DNA from: Bacillus siamensis KCTC 13613
GTDB taxonomy: Bacteria > Bacillota > Bacilli > Bacillales > Bacillaceae
NCBI RefSeq assembly: GCF_000262045.1
Contig: NZ_AJVF01000039.1
Coordinates: forward strand, 744,001-808,000
Direction: 5' to 3'
Length of the DNA: 64,000 nt
In this document: one piece after another, positions 19,545-28,765 of the stretch
Layout of the letters: every line of letters begins with the position of its first letter
Numbering within the stretch: position 1 is the stretch's first letter
Program-made: the position numbers and the translations under genes
Notes under the pieces: model-generated
The model's database searches: none
What the model was told of the DNA's origin: nothing
Seen by the model: only the letters and a program-made list of their open reading frames with translations

Positions 19545-20720
19545 ATGAGAGAAGCAGTCATTGTGGCCGGTGCGAGAACGCCGGTCGGTAAAGCGAAAAA
19601 AGGGTCGCTTGCAGCCGTTCGTCCTGATGATTTAGGCGCGCTTTGTGTGAAAGAAACGCTGAAACGGGCAGGCGGCTATGAAGGAAACATCGATGACTTA
19701 ATTATCGGATGTGCAACACCTGAAGCCGAACAAGGATTAAATATGGCGCGGAATATCGGTGCGCTGGCGGGGCTTCCTCATACGGTGCCGGCCATTACGG
19801 TGAACCGCTACTGCTCTTCCGGACTCCAATCCATCGCTTACGGTGCGGAAAAAATTATGATCGGCGCGGGCGACACCGTCATCGCCGGCGGTGCGGAATG
19901 CATGTCACAAGTTCCGATGATGGGGCATGTGACCCGCCCGAATATCGCTTTGGCGGAGCATGCGCCTGAGTATTACATGAGCATGGGGCACACAGCGGAG
20001 CAGGTCGCCGAAACGTACGGCGTATCCAGAGAAGACCAGGATGCGTTTGCCGTCCGCAGCCATCAGAATGCCGCGAAAGCCCTTAAAGAAGGGAAATTTA
20101 ATGATGAAATCGTGCCGGTTGAAGTAACGCTGACAGAAGTCGGGGATGATCATAAGCCGCGGAAAAAACAATTTACCTTTTCTCAAGATGAAGGCGTGCG
20201 CCCCGGCACATCGGCTGACGTATTGGCAAAGCTCCGTCCGGCTTTTTCTAAAACGGGAACCGTGACGGCCGGGAACTCTTCACAAACGAGTGACGGCGCC
20301 GCGGCTGTCATGCTGATGGATCGCGAAAAAGCTTCGTCGCTCGGATTGGCGCCGCTAGTCAAATTCCGTTCCTTTGCCGTAGGCGGCGTTCCCCCTGAGG
20401 TCATGGGGATCGGTCCGATTGAAGCCATTCCGCGGGCGCTCAAGCTTGCCGGACTCGAATTACAGGATATCGGGCTATTTGAATTGAATGAGGCCTTTGC
20501 TTCACAGGCCATTCAAGTCATCAGATCGCTGGGAATAGATGAAGAAAAGGTGAACGTCAATGGGGGCGCCATCGCGCTCGGACATCCGCTCGGCTGCACG
20601 GGAACGAAGCTGACCTTGTCACTCATACATGAAATGAAACGGAGAAACGAGCAATTCGGTGTGGTGACGATGTGCATCGGAGGCGGCATGGGCGCTGCCG
20701 GCGTATTTGAGCTCATTTAA
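19545..20720 (+). CDS. fadA: Acetyl-CoA acyltransferase (thiolase) FadA
   Basis: A 391-residue thiolase cleaving 3-ketoacyl-CoA with CoA. The nucleophilic Cys is in VNRYCSSGLQ (~residue 91), with His in NEAFASQA / NVNGGAIALGHPLG and the second Cys in VTMCIGGGMG near the C-terminus. ATG 19545 follows TAGGAGGG at the fadN stop; an in-frame GTG 6 nt earlier lies inside the ribosome binding site. Second gene of the operon. Confidence 0.95.
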   Translation: MREAVIVAGARTPVGKAKKGSLAAVRPDDLGALCVKETLKRAGGYEGNIDDLIIGCATPEAEQGLNMARNIGALAGLPHTVPAITVNRYCSSGLQSIAYGAEKIMIGAGDTVIAGGAECMSQVPMMGHVTRPNIALAEHAPEYYMSMGHTAEQVAETYGVSREDQDAFAVRSHQNAAKALKEGKFNDEIVPVEVTLTEVGDDHKPRKKQFTFSQDEGVRPGTSADVLAKLRPAFSKTGTVTAGNSSQTSDGAAAVMLMDREKASSLGLAPLVKFRSFAVGGVPPEVMGIGPIEAIPRALKLAGLELQDIGLFELNEAFASQAIQVIRSLGIDEEKVNVNGGAIALGHPLGCTGTKLTLSLIHEMKRRNEQFGVVTMCIGGGMGAAGVFELI

Positions 20721-20738
20721 ACAAAGGGGGAAACAAAC

Positions 20739-22523
20739 ATGAAACAGGAAACGGTCAACGTCAAAAAAGGCGGCAGCTTTCTGATTGAGGAGACGGGATA
20801 TGATCAAATATTCACTCCGGAGGACTTTACAGACGAACATAAAATGATCGGCAAAACAACAGAAGACTATGTCATAAACGATGTGCTTCCTTATATTGAT
20901 GAAATTGAAAACCATCAGTTTGAGCATTCAGTCAGACTGCTCAGAAAAGCCGGAGACTTGGGCCTCCTCGGAGCAGACGTGCCTGAAGAGTACGGCGGCA
21001 TCGGCCTGGATAAAATCAGTTCAGCCTTCATTACGGAAAAATTTTCACGTGCCGGCAGCTTTTCGCTATCTTACGGCGCTCACGTCGGTATCGGCTCATT
21101 GCCGATCGTGTTCTTCGGAACGGAAGAACAGAAAAAAACATATTTGCCGGACTTGGCTTCAGGACAAAGAATCGCGGCATACGCCTTAACTGAGCCCGGT
21201 TCAGGTTCAGATGCCCTCGGTGCGAAAACGACGGCTGTTTTGAATGAAGCGGGCACACATTATATTCTCAACGGAGAAAAGCAATGGATTACGAACTCCG
21301 CCTTTGCAGATGTCTTTGTCGTCTACGCAAAAGTGGACGGAGATAAGTTTTCCGCATTTATCGTAGAGAAAAATTATCCGGGCGTGTCAACGGGCCCTGA
21401 AGAGAAAAAAATGGGGATTAAAGGTTCATCGACGAGAACGCTGATTTTAGATCAGGCGGAAGTGCCGAAAGAGAACCTTCTCGGCGAAATCGGAAAAGGC
21501 CATGTCATCGCCTTTAATATCCTGAATATCGGACGCTACAAGCTTGCCGTCGGCACAATCGGCGCTTCTAAACGGGTGATTGAGCTGTCTGCCGCTTACG
21601 CAAACCAGCGCCGGCAATTTAAAACACCGATTTCAAGCTTCACGCTCACTCAGGAAAAGCTTGCGACAATGTCGGCACGGCTTTACGCCATGGAGAGCTC
21701 TGTATACAGAACAGTGGGCTTATTCGAAGATAATATGAGTCGGCTGACAGAAGAAGCGCAAAAAGACGGACGCGAAGTCGCAAAGTCGATCGCCGAGTAC
21801 GCCATTGAATGCTCGCTCAACAAAATGTGCGGATCTGAAACGCTTGATTACATTGCCGACGAAGGCGTTCAAATTCACGGCGGTTACGGGTTTATGCAGG
21901 AATATGAAGTGGAGCGCGCCTACCGTGACTCGCGAATCAACAGAATTTTTGAAGGCACAAATGAAATCAACCGCCTGATCGTAACGAGCACGTTCCTGAA
22001 AAAAGCCGTAAAAGGGCAGCTTCCCCTCTTTGAAAAAGCGAAGGCGCTCCAGGAAGAGCTCATGATGCTGATGCCTGAAGAGCCGGGCTCAGAGCCTCTT
22101 GAACAGGAAAAATACATTGTCAGACAGGCGAAAAAGATCGCCCTCTTGACAGCGGGGCTCGCGGCGCAGAAATACGGAAAAGAGATCGAAGGCGAGCAGG
22201 AAATCATGGTAAACATCGCTGATATCGTCAGCGCGGTGTACGCTTTGGAATCTGCCGTCCTCAGAACGGAAAAAGCGATTGCGGCGGACGGTGCCGAAAA
22301 AGCCGCGCAAAAGCTGTTATATACGGAGATCTTTGCCCAGGAAGCCCTTCAGAATATTGAAGCGCATGCCAAAGAATCACTGATCGCCATGGAGGAAGGA
22401 GATTCCCTCCGCATGATGCTTTCCGTGCTGCGCAAACTGACGCGCCTGACACCGAAAAATCTGATTCAGAAAAAACGTGAAGCAGCGGCCGCTGTCTTCC
22501 GTGAAGAAAAATATATCGTCTGA
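20739..22523 (+). CDS. fadE: Acyl-CoA dehydrogenase FadE
   Basis: A 594-residue FAD acyl-CoA dehydrogenase, first oxidation step of beta-oxidation. Signature segments AYALTEPGSGSDA (~145-157), QWITNSAFAD, QIHGGYGFMQEYEVERAYRD and the catalytic-base region IFEGTNEINR (~415) are present. A C-terminal extension of ~150 residues beyond the standard fold suggests the long-chain (VLCAD-like) subtype. Last gene of fadNAE; a terminator follows. Confidence 0.94.
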   Translation: MKQETVNVKKGGSFLIEETGYDQIFTPEDFTDEHKMIGKTTEDYVINDVLPYIDEIENHQFEHSVRLLRKAGDLGLLGADVPEEYGGIGLDKISSAFITEKFSRAGSFSLSYGAHVGIGSLPIVFFGTEEQKKTYLPDLASGQRIAAYALTEPGSGSDALGAKTTAVLNEAGTHYILNGEKQWITNSAFADVFVVYAKVDGDKFSAFIVEKNYPGVSTGPEEKKMGIKGSSTRTLILDQAEVPKENLLGEIGKGHVIAFNILNIGRYKLAVGTIGASKRVIELSAAYANQRRQFKTPISSFTLTQEKLATMSARLYAMESSVYRTVGLFEDNMSRLTEEAQKDGREVAKSIAEYAIECSLNKMCGSETLDYIADEGVQIHGGYGFMQEYEVERAYRDSRINRIFEGTNEINRLIVTSTFLKKAVKGQLPLFEKAKALQEELMMLMPEEPGSEPLEQEKYIVRQAKKIALLTAGLAAQKYGKEIEGEQEIMVNIADIVSAVYALESAVLRTEKAIAADGAEKAAQKLLYTEIFAQEALQNIEAHAKESLIAMEEGDSLRMMLSVLRKLTRLTPKNLIQKKREAAAAVFREEKYIV

Positions 22524-22534
22524 TCACATGCTGT

Positions 22535-22562
22535 AAGCGCTCCTTCATCCGGAGCGCTTTTT
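22535..22562 (+). terminator. Terminator of fadNAE
   Basis: Stem AGCGCTCC / GGAGCGCT with TTTTT following. Confidence 0.88.
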
Positions 22563-22636
22563 CATGAAGCAACGTTATAGGTTTTTACAAGTGATTGTGT
22601 TAAAATAACGACGATCATTTACAAGGGGTGAAGAAG

Positions 22637-22993
22637 ATGTCGTTGAATTTTTACTGGTACCCTAAATGCGGAACGTGCCGTAATGCGAAAAAATGGCTGG
22701 AAGACCGCGGTAAGGAAATAAACGAAATACATATTGTGGAGGAAACTCCGTCGAAAGAAGAAATTAAAGACCTCTATGAAAAGAGCGGACTTGAGCTGAG
22801 AAAGTTTTTCAACACGAGCGGCATGAAATACCGCGAGCTGAACCTAAAGGAAAAACTGTATCACATGTCAGAGGATGAACAGCTTGACCTTCTGTCATCT
22901 GACGGTATGCTCCTGAAACGCCCGATTACGACAGACGGCGAAAAAGTCACTGTCGGCTTCAAAGAAGACCAATTCGAAAAATATTGGATGTAA
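22637..22993 (+). CDS. yusI: ArsC/Spx-family protein YusI
   Basis: A 118-residue ArsC/Spx-fold protein with the redox motif CGTC at ~residues 10-13 (YPKCGTCRNAKKWL) and the family segment SGMKYRELNLKEK. The substrate is unknown; the fold is used by arsenate reductase and by the RNA polymerase-binding regulator Spx. The ATG at 22637 (MSLNFYWYPK) sits behind AAGGGGTGAAG. Confidence 0.85.
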   Translation: MSLNFYWYPKCGTCRNAKKWLEDRGKEINEIHIVEETPSKEEIKDLYEKSGLELRKFFNTSGMKYRELNLKEKLYHMSEDEQLDLLSSDGMLLKRPITTDGEKVTVGFKEDQFEKYWM

Positions 22994-23052
22994 TGCCGCG
23001 TTCAAAGAATTATGGTATCTTCTTATTATAAGAAAAAATTGGAGGGATTTAG

Positions 23053-23436
23053 ATGAGCACACCGAAAGATATGCGTTATTCCAAAGAGCACGAATGGGTC
23101 AAAGTTGAGGACGGAAAAGCCCGTATCGGGATTACACATTTCGCGCAAGCCGAACTTGGCGATATCGTATTTGTCGAGCTTCCGGAAGTCGGCGCTGAAA
23201 TTAAAGCGGACGAGCCATTCGGCAGCGTAGAATCCGTCAAAACCGTATCCGAATTGTACGCACCGATTAACGGAACGGTGACGGAAGTGAACGAAGACCT
23301 TGATGACAGCCCTGAATTCGTAAACGAGTCTCCGTATGAAAAAGCGTGGATGATCGTCGTAGAACCGGCTGATGCTGAAGAAATCGAAAACCTCATGACT
23401 TCCGAGCAATATGACGAAATGACACAGGAAGACTGA
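23053..23436 (+). CDS. gcvH: Glycine cleavage system H protein / lipoyl carrier GcvH
   Basis: A 127-residue lipoyl-domain protein. The lipoylated lysine lies in [16 protein letters not shown] (ESVKT, ~residue 63). It carries the methylamine intermediate of glycine cleavage and in Bacillus is also the lipoyl relay for LipL-dependent transfer to 2-oxo acid dehydrogenases. Good ribosome binding site TTGGAGGGA. It stands alone, away from gcvT-gcvPA-gcvPB. Confidence 0.97.
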   Translation: MSTPKDMRYSKEHEWVKVEDGKARIGITHFAQAELGDIVFVELPEVGAEIKADEPFGSVESVKTVSELYAPINGTVTEVNEDLDDSPEFVNESPYEKAWMIVVEPADAEEIENLMTSEQYDEMTQED

Positions 23437-23490
23437 TCGGATAGCAAAAGGGCCATTTGGACATTCTATCTGTAACGGGAGGTGTCTAAT

Positions 23491-23727
23491 ATGGCTTTTG
23501 ATAAACAAAAGGTCGATGTGACGGAGAACGTCACAGGCCGCTTTCAAAACGGCCGGTTTTCCTTGTTTCATGAAAATGAAGCCATCGGCGAGATGACAGG
23601 CATGAACCAGTACGAGCTCAAACAGGGCTTTTCATTTGAGAATCAAAAATTTTATAAAACAGCCGATGTCATAAACGGCAGTGATCCGAAATATGTGGAT
23701 TGCGATTATGAGAACGGCTGGTGTTAA
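23491..23727 (+). CDS. yusG: Conserved small protein YusG (DUF2553-like)
   Basis: A 78-residue protein starting MAFDKQKVDVTENV, with GGGAGGTG upstream of ATG 23491. A Cys-containing C-terminus (VDCDYENGWC) is notable. Function unknown; it lies between gcvH and yusF as in B. subtilis. Confidence 0.8.
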   Translation: MAFDKQKVDVTENVTGRFQNGRFSLFHENEAIGEMTGMNQYELKQGFSFENQKFYKTADVINGSDPKYVDCDYENGWC

Positions 23728-23796
23728 CAGTTGGCGGTGAATTTCACTGCCTTCTTTTTTAATCTGACGCTAAAACAATCGGCAGGTGATGCGCTT

Positions 23797-24159
23797 ATGT
23801 TCAACGGAGATGAAAAGGTGATCATCGTAGAAGGAAAATCGGATAAAATCAAAGTCAGAGAAGTGCTCATCGAACCCGCGGAAATCGTCTGCACAAACGG
23901 GACGATCGGCCAAACCGAACTGGAAGATTTGGCGGACCGCCTGTTTGACAGAGACGTGTTTATATTAACGGACGCAGATGAATCCGGAGAAAAATTAAGA
24001 AAACAGCTGAAACGGGAGCTTCCCGAAGCGCGCCATATCTATATAGACAGAACATACAGGCAAGTCGAAGCGTGCCCGGGCCATCATCTCGCATCTGTGC
24101 TGATCAGAGCCGGCCTTGATGCAGACCCTGTATTTTTGAAAAAGAACGACCTGAGGTGA
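23797..24159 (+). CDS. yusF: TOPRIM-domain protein YusF
   Basis: A ~120-residue single TOPRIM domain. The catalytic Glu is in IIVEGKSDK (~residue 11) and the DxD pair in LTDADESGEKLR, as in the ribonuclease M5/primase family. A C-terminal HHLASVLIRAGL segment is conserved in M5-like proteins. ATG 23797 follows CAGGTGAT; upstream GTG/TTG codons in the same frame are weaker. Likely an RNA- or DNA-phosphodiester enzyme of unknown substrate. Confidence 0.82.
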   Translation: MFNGDEKVIIVEGKSDKIKVREVLIEPAEIVCTNGTIGQTELEDLADRLFDRDVFILTDADESGEKLRKQLKRELPEARHIYIDRTYRQVEACPGHHLASVLIRAGLDADPVFLKKNDLR

Positions 24160-24166
24160 AATCAAA

Positions 24167-24487
24167 ATGAAAGAACTCCAAGAAAATGAACTCGAATTGA
24201 TTCAGGATGACGTCTATCTCCTGTATTTGTACACCCCGTTTTGCGGCACATGCCAGCTGGCGTCCAAGATGCTTTCTGTCGTCGAAGAAATGCTGCCCGG
24301 CACCGCCTTCTATAAAAACAACGTGAATTATTCCCCCGCATTCGCCAAAGCCTATCAGATTGAGAGCGTTCCGTGCTTTTTGCTGTTTAAAGGCGGAGAG
24401 CTTGTTGAGAAAGGATACGCCTTCCGCTCCGTTTCCTATTTATATGAGCTGATTAAACAAAAAACATCGCAAACGTTCCCGATGTGA
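24167..24487 (+). CDS. yusE: Thioredoxin-like protein YusE
   Basis: A 106-residue thioredoxin fold with active-site CGTC (YTPFCGTCQLASK, ~residues 26-29) and the cis-Pro segment ESVPCFLLFKGG. No signal peptide, so cytosolic. It is 8 bp after yusF and probably co-transcribed. Confidence 0.87.
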   Translation: MKELQENELELIQDDVYLLYLYTPFCGTCQLASKMLSVVEEMLPGTAFYKNNVNYSPAFAKAYQIESVPCFLLFKGGELVEKGYAFRSVSYLYELIKQKTSQTFPM

Positions 24488-24583
24488 CAATTTTTACAGG
24501 AAAATGTCGTGCGGTTTATAAAGGGTTCTGTCCGTTAAAAAGAGAAAGTGTATGTATGGCCATTAAAACGGGAGGTTATACGA

Positions 24584-24934
24584 GTGGAGAAAATAGAAGT
24601 TTTGGAGAATGACGGACAGCATCTGTTTTTGAAACCGCTATTAAACGCCTCAACGCTGCTGATTACATTCCAGGGAGAAAAAGAAGCCTTAACGGTCTCA
24701 ATTAACGGACAGGGAGAAATGAGAAAAACGGCGGTTTCAAAGGAAAAATCAAATTTGACCTTTTACGGAAACCAGACGGAAATCATCCATCTCCTGCACG
24801 GTGATGTCTCTTTGCAGAAGCTCATCCAAAGCGGAAAACTCAAAGTGAAAGGATCATTCCGAGCCCTGCTGAAGCTGGAGGCCATCCTCTGGCTGACAAA
24901 CGGATTTTTTCAGACGATCAGCAAACGGCCGTAA
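24584..24934 (+). CDS. yusD: Conserved protein YusD (SCP2-like)
   Basis: A 116-residue protein starting at GTG 24584 after GGGAGG. The C-terminal segment LQKLIQSGKLKVKGSFRALLKLEAIL resembles SCP-2 sterol/lipid-binding domains, which suggests binding of a hydrophobic ligand. Function is unknown; placement just before the met riboswitch matches yusD. Confidence 0.72.
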   Translation: MEKIEVLENDGQHLFLKPLLNASTLLITFQGEKEALTVSINGQGEMRKTAVSKEKSNLTFYGNQTEIIHLLHGDVSLQKLIQSGKLKVKGSFRALLKLEAILWLTNGFFQTISKRP

Positions 24935-25045
24935 ACAGCCAATCTACTATGTGACAATAGCTTCCATTATTTATTTTATTGACTTTTTATCATTCGCCGT
25001 GCTATTCTACAGTAAGAATTTCCGGACGAAAATACGATATGTTTT

Positions 25046-25208
25046 CTCTTATCAAGAGAGGTGGAGGGAAGTGCCCTATGAAGCCCGGCAACCATCAACG
25101 ATGTTGAAATGGTGCCAATTCACTCAAAGCGGTCTGCTTTGAAAGATGAGAGAAAGGCCTTTTTCAATAAGCCTTTCTGCTCATTTTTGCAGAAAGGCTT
25201 TTCTTTTG
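25046..25208 (+). promoter_or_regulatory. SAM-I riboswitch (S-box) of metNPQ
   Basis: The leader begins CTCTTATCAAGAGAGGTGGAG, then shows the conserved core GGGAAGTGCCCTATGAAGCC and CGGCAACC, closing with AAAGATGAGAGAAAGGC: all hallmarks of the S-box aptamer. The expression platform has a competing antiterminator (AGAAAGGC...GCCTTTCT, 25151-25178) and a terminator stem (25169-25200) followed by a T run. SAM binding should stop transcription of the methionine importer. Confidence 0.95.
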
Positions 25209-25257
25209 CGTAGAAAACCGGAAGATTTCTTAGAATAGTGTAAGGCAGGTGATTGCT

Positions 25258-26283
25258 TTGATCCATCTTCAAAATGTTTCAAAAATTTACAAAGCGAAGC
25301 ATGGGGATGTCAATGCTGTCCAAGATGTCACTCTTGATATCAAAAAGGGCGAAATATTTGGAATTATAGGATATAGCGGAGCTGGTAAAAGTTCCTTAAT
25401 CCGTCTTTTGAACGGCCTTGAAAAGCCGACGTCAGGCATCGTGGAAGTTGCGGGGACGGAATTAAATAAAGTAAGCAGCCGCGGACTGAGAAAAGCGCGC
25501 CAGGAAATCAGCATGATTTTCCAGCATTTTAACCTTTTGTGGTCGCGCACCGTCCGGGAGAACATTATGTTTCCGCTGGAAATCGCCGGCGTGAAAAAAA
25601 GCGAACGGGTCCGCCGCGCCGATGAGCTGATTAAACTGGTCGGATTAGAGGGGAAAGAAAAGTCTTATCCGTCACAGCTGAGCGGCGGTCAAAAGCAGCG
25701 TGTCGGCATCGCCCGGGCGCTCGCCAATAATCCGAAAGTCCTTCTGTGCGATGAAGCAACATCAGCGCTCGACCCGCAGACGACCGATTCAATTTTGGAT
25801 CTTTTATCCGATATAAATGACAGACTCGGTCTGACGATCGTGCTCATTACCCATGAAATGCACGTCATCCGAAAAATCTGCAACAGAGTCGCCGTGATGG
25901 AAAACGGGAAAGTCGTTGAAGAAGGCGAAGTGCTCCAAGTCTTCAGAAACCCGCGCGAACCGATGACCAAGCGTTTCGTTCAGCAGGTGACAGAACCGGA
26001 AGAGACGAAAGAAACCATCCAGCATTTTCTGCAGGAAACCGCGACAGGAAAAACGATTCAGCTTTCATTTGTCGGGCAGGCCGCCGAGCAGCCCCTCATT
26101 ACGGAGATGATCCGAAACTTTGATGTGGACGTCAATATTCTGCAGGGGAAAATCTCACAGACGAAGGACGGAGCCTACGGTTCTTTATTCATCCATATTG
26201 ACGGTCAGGAAAAAGAAGTAGAAAACGTGATCCGGTTCATCAAAGACAAACAGGTAGAAGCAGAGGTGATCACAAATGTTTGA
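25258..26283 (+). CDS. metN: Methionine ABC transporter ATPase MetN
   Basis: A 341-residue MetN: Walker A GYSGAGKSS (~39-47), Q loop MIFQHFNLL, signature LSGGQKQR, Walker B VLLCDEATSAL, and a C-terminal NIL regulatory domain (~265-341) that senses methionine. The start is TTG 25258, 6 nt after AGGTGAT, which gives the usual length; an in-frame GTG 9 nt upstream overlaps the ribosome binding site. First gene of metNPQ, under the S-box. Confidence 0.95.
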   Translation: MIHLQNVSKIYKAKHGDVNAVQDVTLDIKKGEIFGIIGYSGAGKSSLIRLLNGLEKPTSGIVEVAGTELNKVSSRGLRKARQEISMIFQHFNLLWSRTVRENIMFPLEIAGVKKSERVRRADELIKLVGLEGKEKSYPSQLSGGQKQRVGIARALANNPKVLLCDEATSALDPQTTDSILDLLSDINDRLGLTIVLITHEMHVIRKICNRVAVMENGKVVEEGEVLQVFRNPREPMTKRFVQQVTEPEETKETIQHFLQETATGKTIQLSFVGQAAEQPLITEMIRNFDVDVNILQGKISQTKDGAYGSLFIHIDGQEKEVENVIRFIKDKQVEAEVITNV

Positions 26284-26944
26284 AAAATGGTTTCCGAACG
26301 TTGATTTAACCGAGCTGTGGACGGCCACATACGAGACCCTTTATATGACGGTCATCGCCTTAGTCTTTTCATTTGTCATCGGAGCGATTCTCGGTCTTCT
26401 GCTCTTTTTAACGGGCAAGGGAAGCTTATGGGAAAATAAAATCATTAACACTGTGATTGCGGCGGTCGTTAATATTTTCAGGTCTATTCCGTTTCTTATT
26501 TTAATTATTCTGCTTCTCGGCTTTACTAAGATTTTGGTCGGCTCGATTTTAGGGCCGAACGCGGCATTGCCTGCGCTGATTATCGGCTCCGCGCCGTTTT
26601 ATGCCCGGCTTGTTGAAATTGCGCTGCGTGAGGTCGATAAAGGAGTCATCGAAGCTGCCAGATCAATGGGAGCAAAGACATCGACGATTATCTTCAAAGT
26701 GCTGATTCCTGAATCAATGCCTGCGTTAATTTCGGGCATCACCGTTACAGCCATCGCCCTGATCGGATCTACCGCCATTGCCGGCGCCATCGGTTCAGGC
26801 GGACTCGGAAACCTTGCATATGTAGAGGGGTACCAGTCCAATAATACGGATGTAACGTTTGTAGCAACTGTATTTATACTCATCATCGTCTTTATCATTC
26901 AAATCATCGGTGATGTGATTACAAATATAATAGACAAAAGATAA
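26276..26944 (+). CDS. metP: Methionine ABC transporter permease MetP
   Basis: A 222-residue permease with five hydrophobic helices and the BPD-transport motif EAARSMGAKTSTIIFKVLIP (~residues 135-154) that docks MetN. Its start overlaps the end of metN by 8 bp. Imports methionine (both stereoisomers and sulfoxide in B. subtilis). Confidence 0.95.
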   Translation: MFEKWFPNVDLTELWTATYETLYMTVIALVFSFVIGAILGLLLFLTGKGSLWENKIINTVIAAVVNIFRSIPFLILIILLLGFTKILVGSILGPNAALPALIIGSAPFYARLVEIALREVDKGVIEAARSMGAKTSTIIFKVLIPESMPALISGITVTAIALIGSTAIAGAIGSGGLGNLAYVEGYQSNNTDVTFVATVFILIIVFIIQIIGDVITNIIDKR

Positions 26945-26957
26945 GGGAGGATTTACA

Positions 26958-27773
26958 TTGAAAAAGATTGTACTAAGTGCGCTGCTGCTTGTGTTCGCGG
27001 GAGTTTTGGCCGCCTGCGGATCAAACGGCTCAAATAAAAAGGAAATCGTCGTCGCTGCGACAAAGACGCCGCACGCTGAAATCTTAAAAGAAGCGGAGCC
27101 GCTCCTGAAGGAAAAAGGCTACACATTAACAGTAAAAGTGCTGAACGATTACAAAATGTACAACAAAGCGTTAGCTGATAAAGAAGTGGATGCAAACTAC
27201 TTCCAGCACGTTCCTTACCTTGAACAGGAAATGAAAGAAAATAAAGATTACAAACTCGTGAATGCCGGAGCCGTTCATCTTGAGCCGTTCGGTATTTATA
27301 CGAAAAAATATAAAACACTGAAAGACCTGCCTAAAGGCGCGACCATCATCATGACAAACAACGTCGCTGAACAAGGCCGGATGCTGGCGATGCTTGAAAA
27401 AGCCGGATTGATTACTCTTGATCCGAAGGTAAAAACAATTGACGCCACTACGAAAAACATTACGAAAAACCCGAAAGACCTGACATTCAAAAAAATCGCC
27501 CCTGAATTAACGGCGAAAGCATATAATGAAGAAGAAGGCGATGCAGTCTTCATTAACGTCAACTATGCGATTCAAAACAAACTGAATCCGTTAAAAGATG
27601 CGATTCAAGTAGAATCAACGAAAAACAACCCGTACGCAAACATCATCGCCGTGCGAAAAGGTGACGAAAAATCAGCGAAAATCAAAGCGCTTATGGAAGT
27701 GCTTCACTCTAAGAAAATCAAAGACTTTATTGAGAAAAAATACGACGGAGCCGTGCTTCCTGTATCTGAATAA
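26958..27773 (+). CDS. metQ: Methionine-binding lipoprotein MetQ
   Basis: A 271-residue NlpA/MetQ lipoprotein: signal peptide with lipobox VLAAC at ~residues 16-20, then a type-II periplasmic-binding fold (KKEIVVAATKTPHAEIL, YFQHVPYLEQ, IIMTNNVAEQGRML). The start is TTG 26958 after AAGGGAGG. Last gene of metNPQ with a terminator downstream. Confidence 0.95.
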   Translation: MKKIVLSALLLVFAGVLAACGSNGSNKKEIVVAATKTPHAEILKEAEPLLKEKGYTLTVKVLNDYKMYNKALADKEVDANYFQHVPYLEQEMKENKDYKLVNAGAVHLEPFGIYTKKYKTLKDLPKGATIIMTNNVAEQGRMLAMLEKAGLITLDPKVKTIDATTKNITKNPKDLTFKKIAPELTAKAYNEEEGDAVFINVNYAIQNKLNPLKDAIQVESTKNNPYANIIAVRKGDEKSAKIKALMEVLHSKKIKDFIEKKYDGAVLPVSE

Positions 27774-27776
27774 AGC

Positions 27777-27807
27777 AAAAACCCCGGATGGATCATCCGG
27801 GGTTTTT
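27777..27807 (+). terminator. Terminator of metNPQ
   Basis: Stem ACCCCGGATG / CATCCGGGGT with flanking A and T runs. Confidence 0.93.
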
Positions 27808-27871
27808 TTCGGGTATTAATCGGAGAACTGTCCATAATAAAAAGGAAGGTTAACGATTGGAGGGAATGGCA

Positions 27872-28243
27872 GTGGCTCAATACCAGGATAACGGAAAAAG
27901 CGTACATGACGCATTGAAACAATATAAAGAAGGTTTAGGCATATTCGAGCAAAAAATGCCGATGATGGGGCGGAAATTTAATGAATTTACTGAACAGTGT
28001 TTTTCAGCGGATTCATTAACTGAAAAAGAGAAACAATTAATCGCTCTGGGCATCAGCATCAGCGCTCAAGATGAATTTTGCATGATTTATCACACGAAAG
28101 GCTGTCTTGATCAGGGCGCGACAGAGGAAAACATCCTTGAGGTCATCAGCGTCGCCGCGGCATTCGGGGGAGGCGCGGCTCTCAGTCAGGGAGTAACCCT
28201 CGTGCAGCAGTGTATTCAGGAATTCGGACATACGACGCATTAG
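27872..28243 (+). CDS. yurZ: Carboxymuconolactone decarboxylase/AhpD-like protein YurZ
   Basis: A ~123-residue AhpD-like protein. The family core [32 protein letters not shown] carries two Cys six residues apart around a conserved His ([10 protein letters not shown]), similar to the CxxC-H peroxidase-reductase site but with wider spacing. GTG 27872 lies 7 nt after GGAGGG; TTG 27857 is an alternative start. Physiological role unknown. Confidence 0.8.
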   Translation: MAQYQDNGKSVHDALKQYKEGLGIFEQKMPMMGRKFNEFTEQCFSADSLTEKEKQLIALGISISAQDEFCMIYHTKGCLDQGATEENILEVISVAAAFGGGAALSQGVTLVQQCIQEFGHTTH

Positions 28244-28387
28244 AAAGAGCAATCGTATGAATACCGTTTTTCAGATAAAGCCAGCGCCGGTTACCGGCAC
28301 ATTCGAAAGGATTCAGGGGCACACTCCCTTTGGCCGGAGCAGAGGATCGTTGTTACAATAGAAGCAAATAGATGAAGGGATTGATTC

Positions 28388-28588
28388 ATTATCTGCACCA
28401 GCCACGAGAGACTGGACCTTGACTATACGCCTGAAATGGAAAAAGCGATGCAGAAATCACACGGCATCGGCTACGAGGAATACGGACGGCGTCTTTCAAA
28501 AAGGATGGAAGTCGAACGGCAGAGGGAGCTTGAGTACCAAAAAAGCAAGTTCCTCGCAGCGCAGTTTAATGAGAAAATCGGTCAGTAA
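28388..28588 (+). CDS. Small charged protein, possibly with a rare ATT start (66 aa; 50 aa from ATG 28436)
   Basis: An open frame ends at TAA 28586 just before a strong terminator. Its last 50 residues start at ATG 28436 (MEKAMQKSHGIGYEEYGRRL) and are highly charged and helical. That ATG has no ribosome binding site, whereas GAAGGGA lies 7 nt before an in-frame ATT at 28388, and the codons between encode a plausible acidic segment (ERLDLDYTPE). An in-frame TGA precedes the ATT. Family not recognised. The ATT start is an inference. Confidence 0.55.
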   Translation: MICTSHERLDLDYTPEMEKAMQKSHGIGYEEYGRRLSKRMEVERQRELEYQKSKFLAAQFNEKIGQ

Positions 28589-28614
28589 AAAAGGGTGGAA
28601 TTCCGCCCTTTTTC
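28587..28614 (+). terminator. Terminator upstream of suf operon
   Basis: AAGGGTGGAATTCCGCCCTT is a nearly perfect inverted repeat followed by TTTCTG; it separates the small gene from sufC. Confidence 0.85.
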
Positions 28615-28729
28615 TGTTTCAAACAGCTTTAACTACGTCCGGTTCTTTGATAAACTTTAGGAATGTTCCGGGTAATATAAAAAGTTGTATTTACTTTTCA
28701 TTTGTTATAAAATTAGAATGAGAATAAAT

Positions 28730-28744
28730 TGAGAATAATGATTA
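28730..28744. promoter_or_regulatory. Fur/PerR-like box upstream of sufC
   Basis: TGAGAATAATGATTA matches the Fur 15-mer at 11-12 of 14 positions and lies 22 bp upstream of the sufC start. AT-rich leader sequence can give such matches by chance; iron or oxidative control of suf would make sense but is inferred. Confidence 0.35.
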
Positions 28745-28765
28745 TATATTTTTGGAGGTATAGAT

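Noticed and set aside
25151-25208. Hairpins after the S-box considered as a CRISPR-like or independent repeat
   Set aside because: They are the antiterminator and terminator of the SAM riboswitch expression platform.
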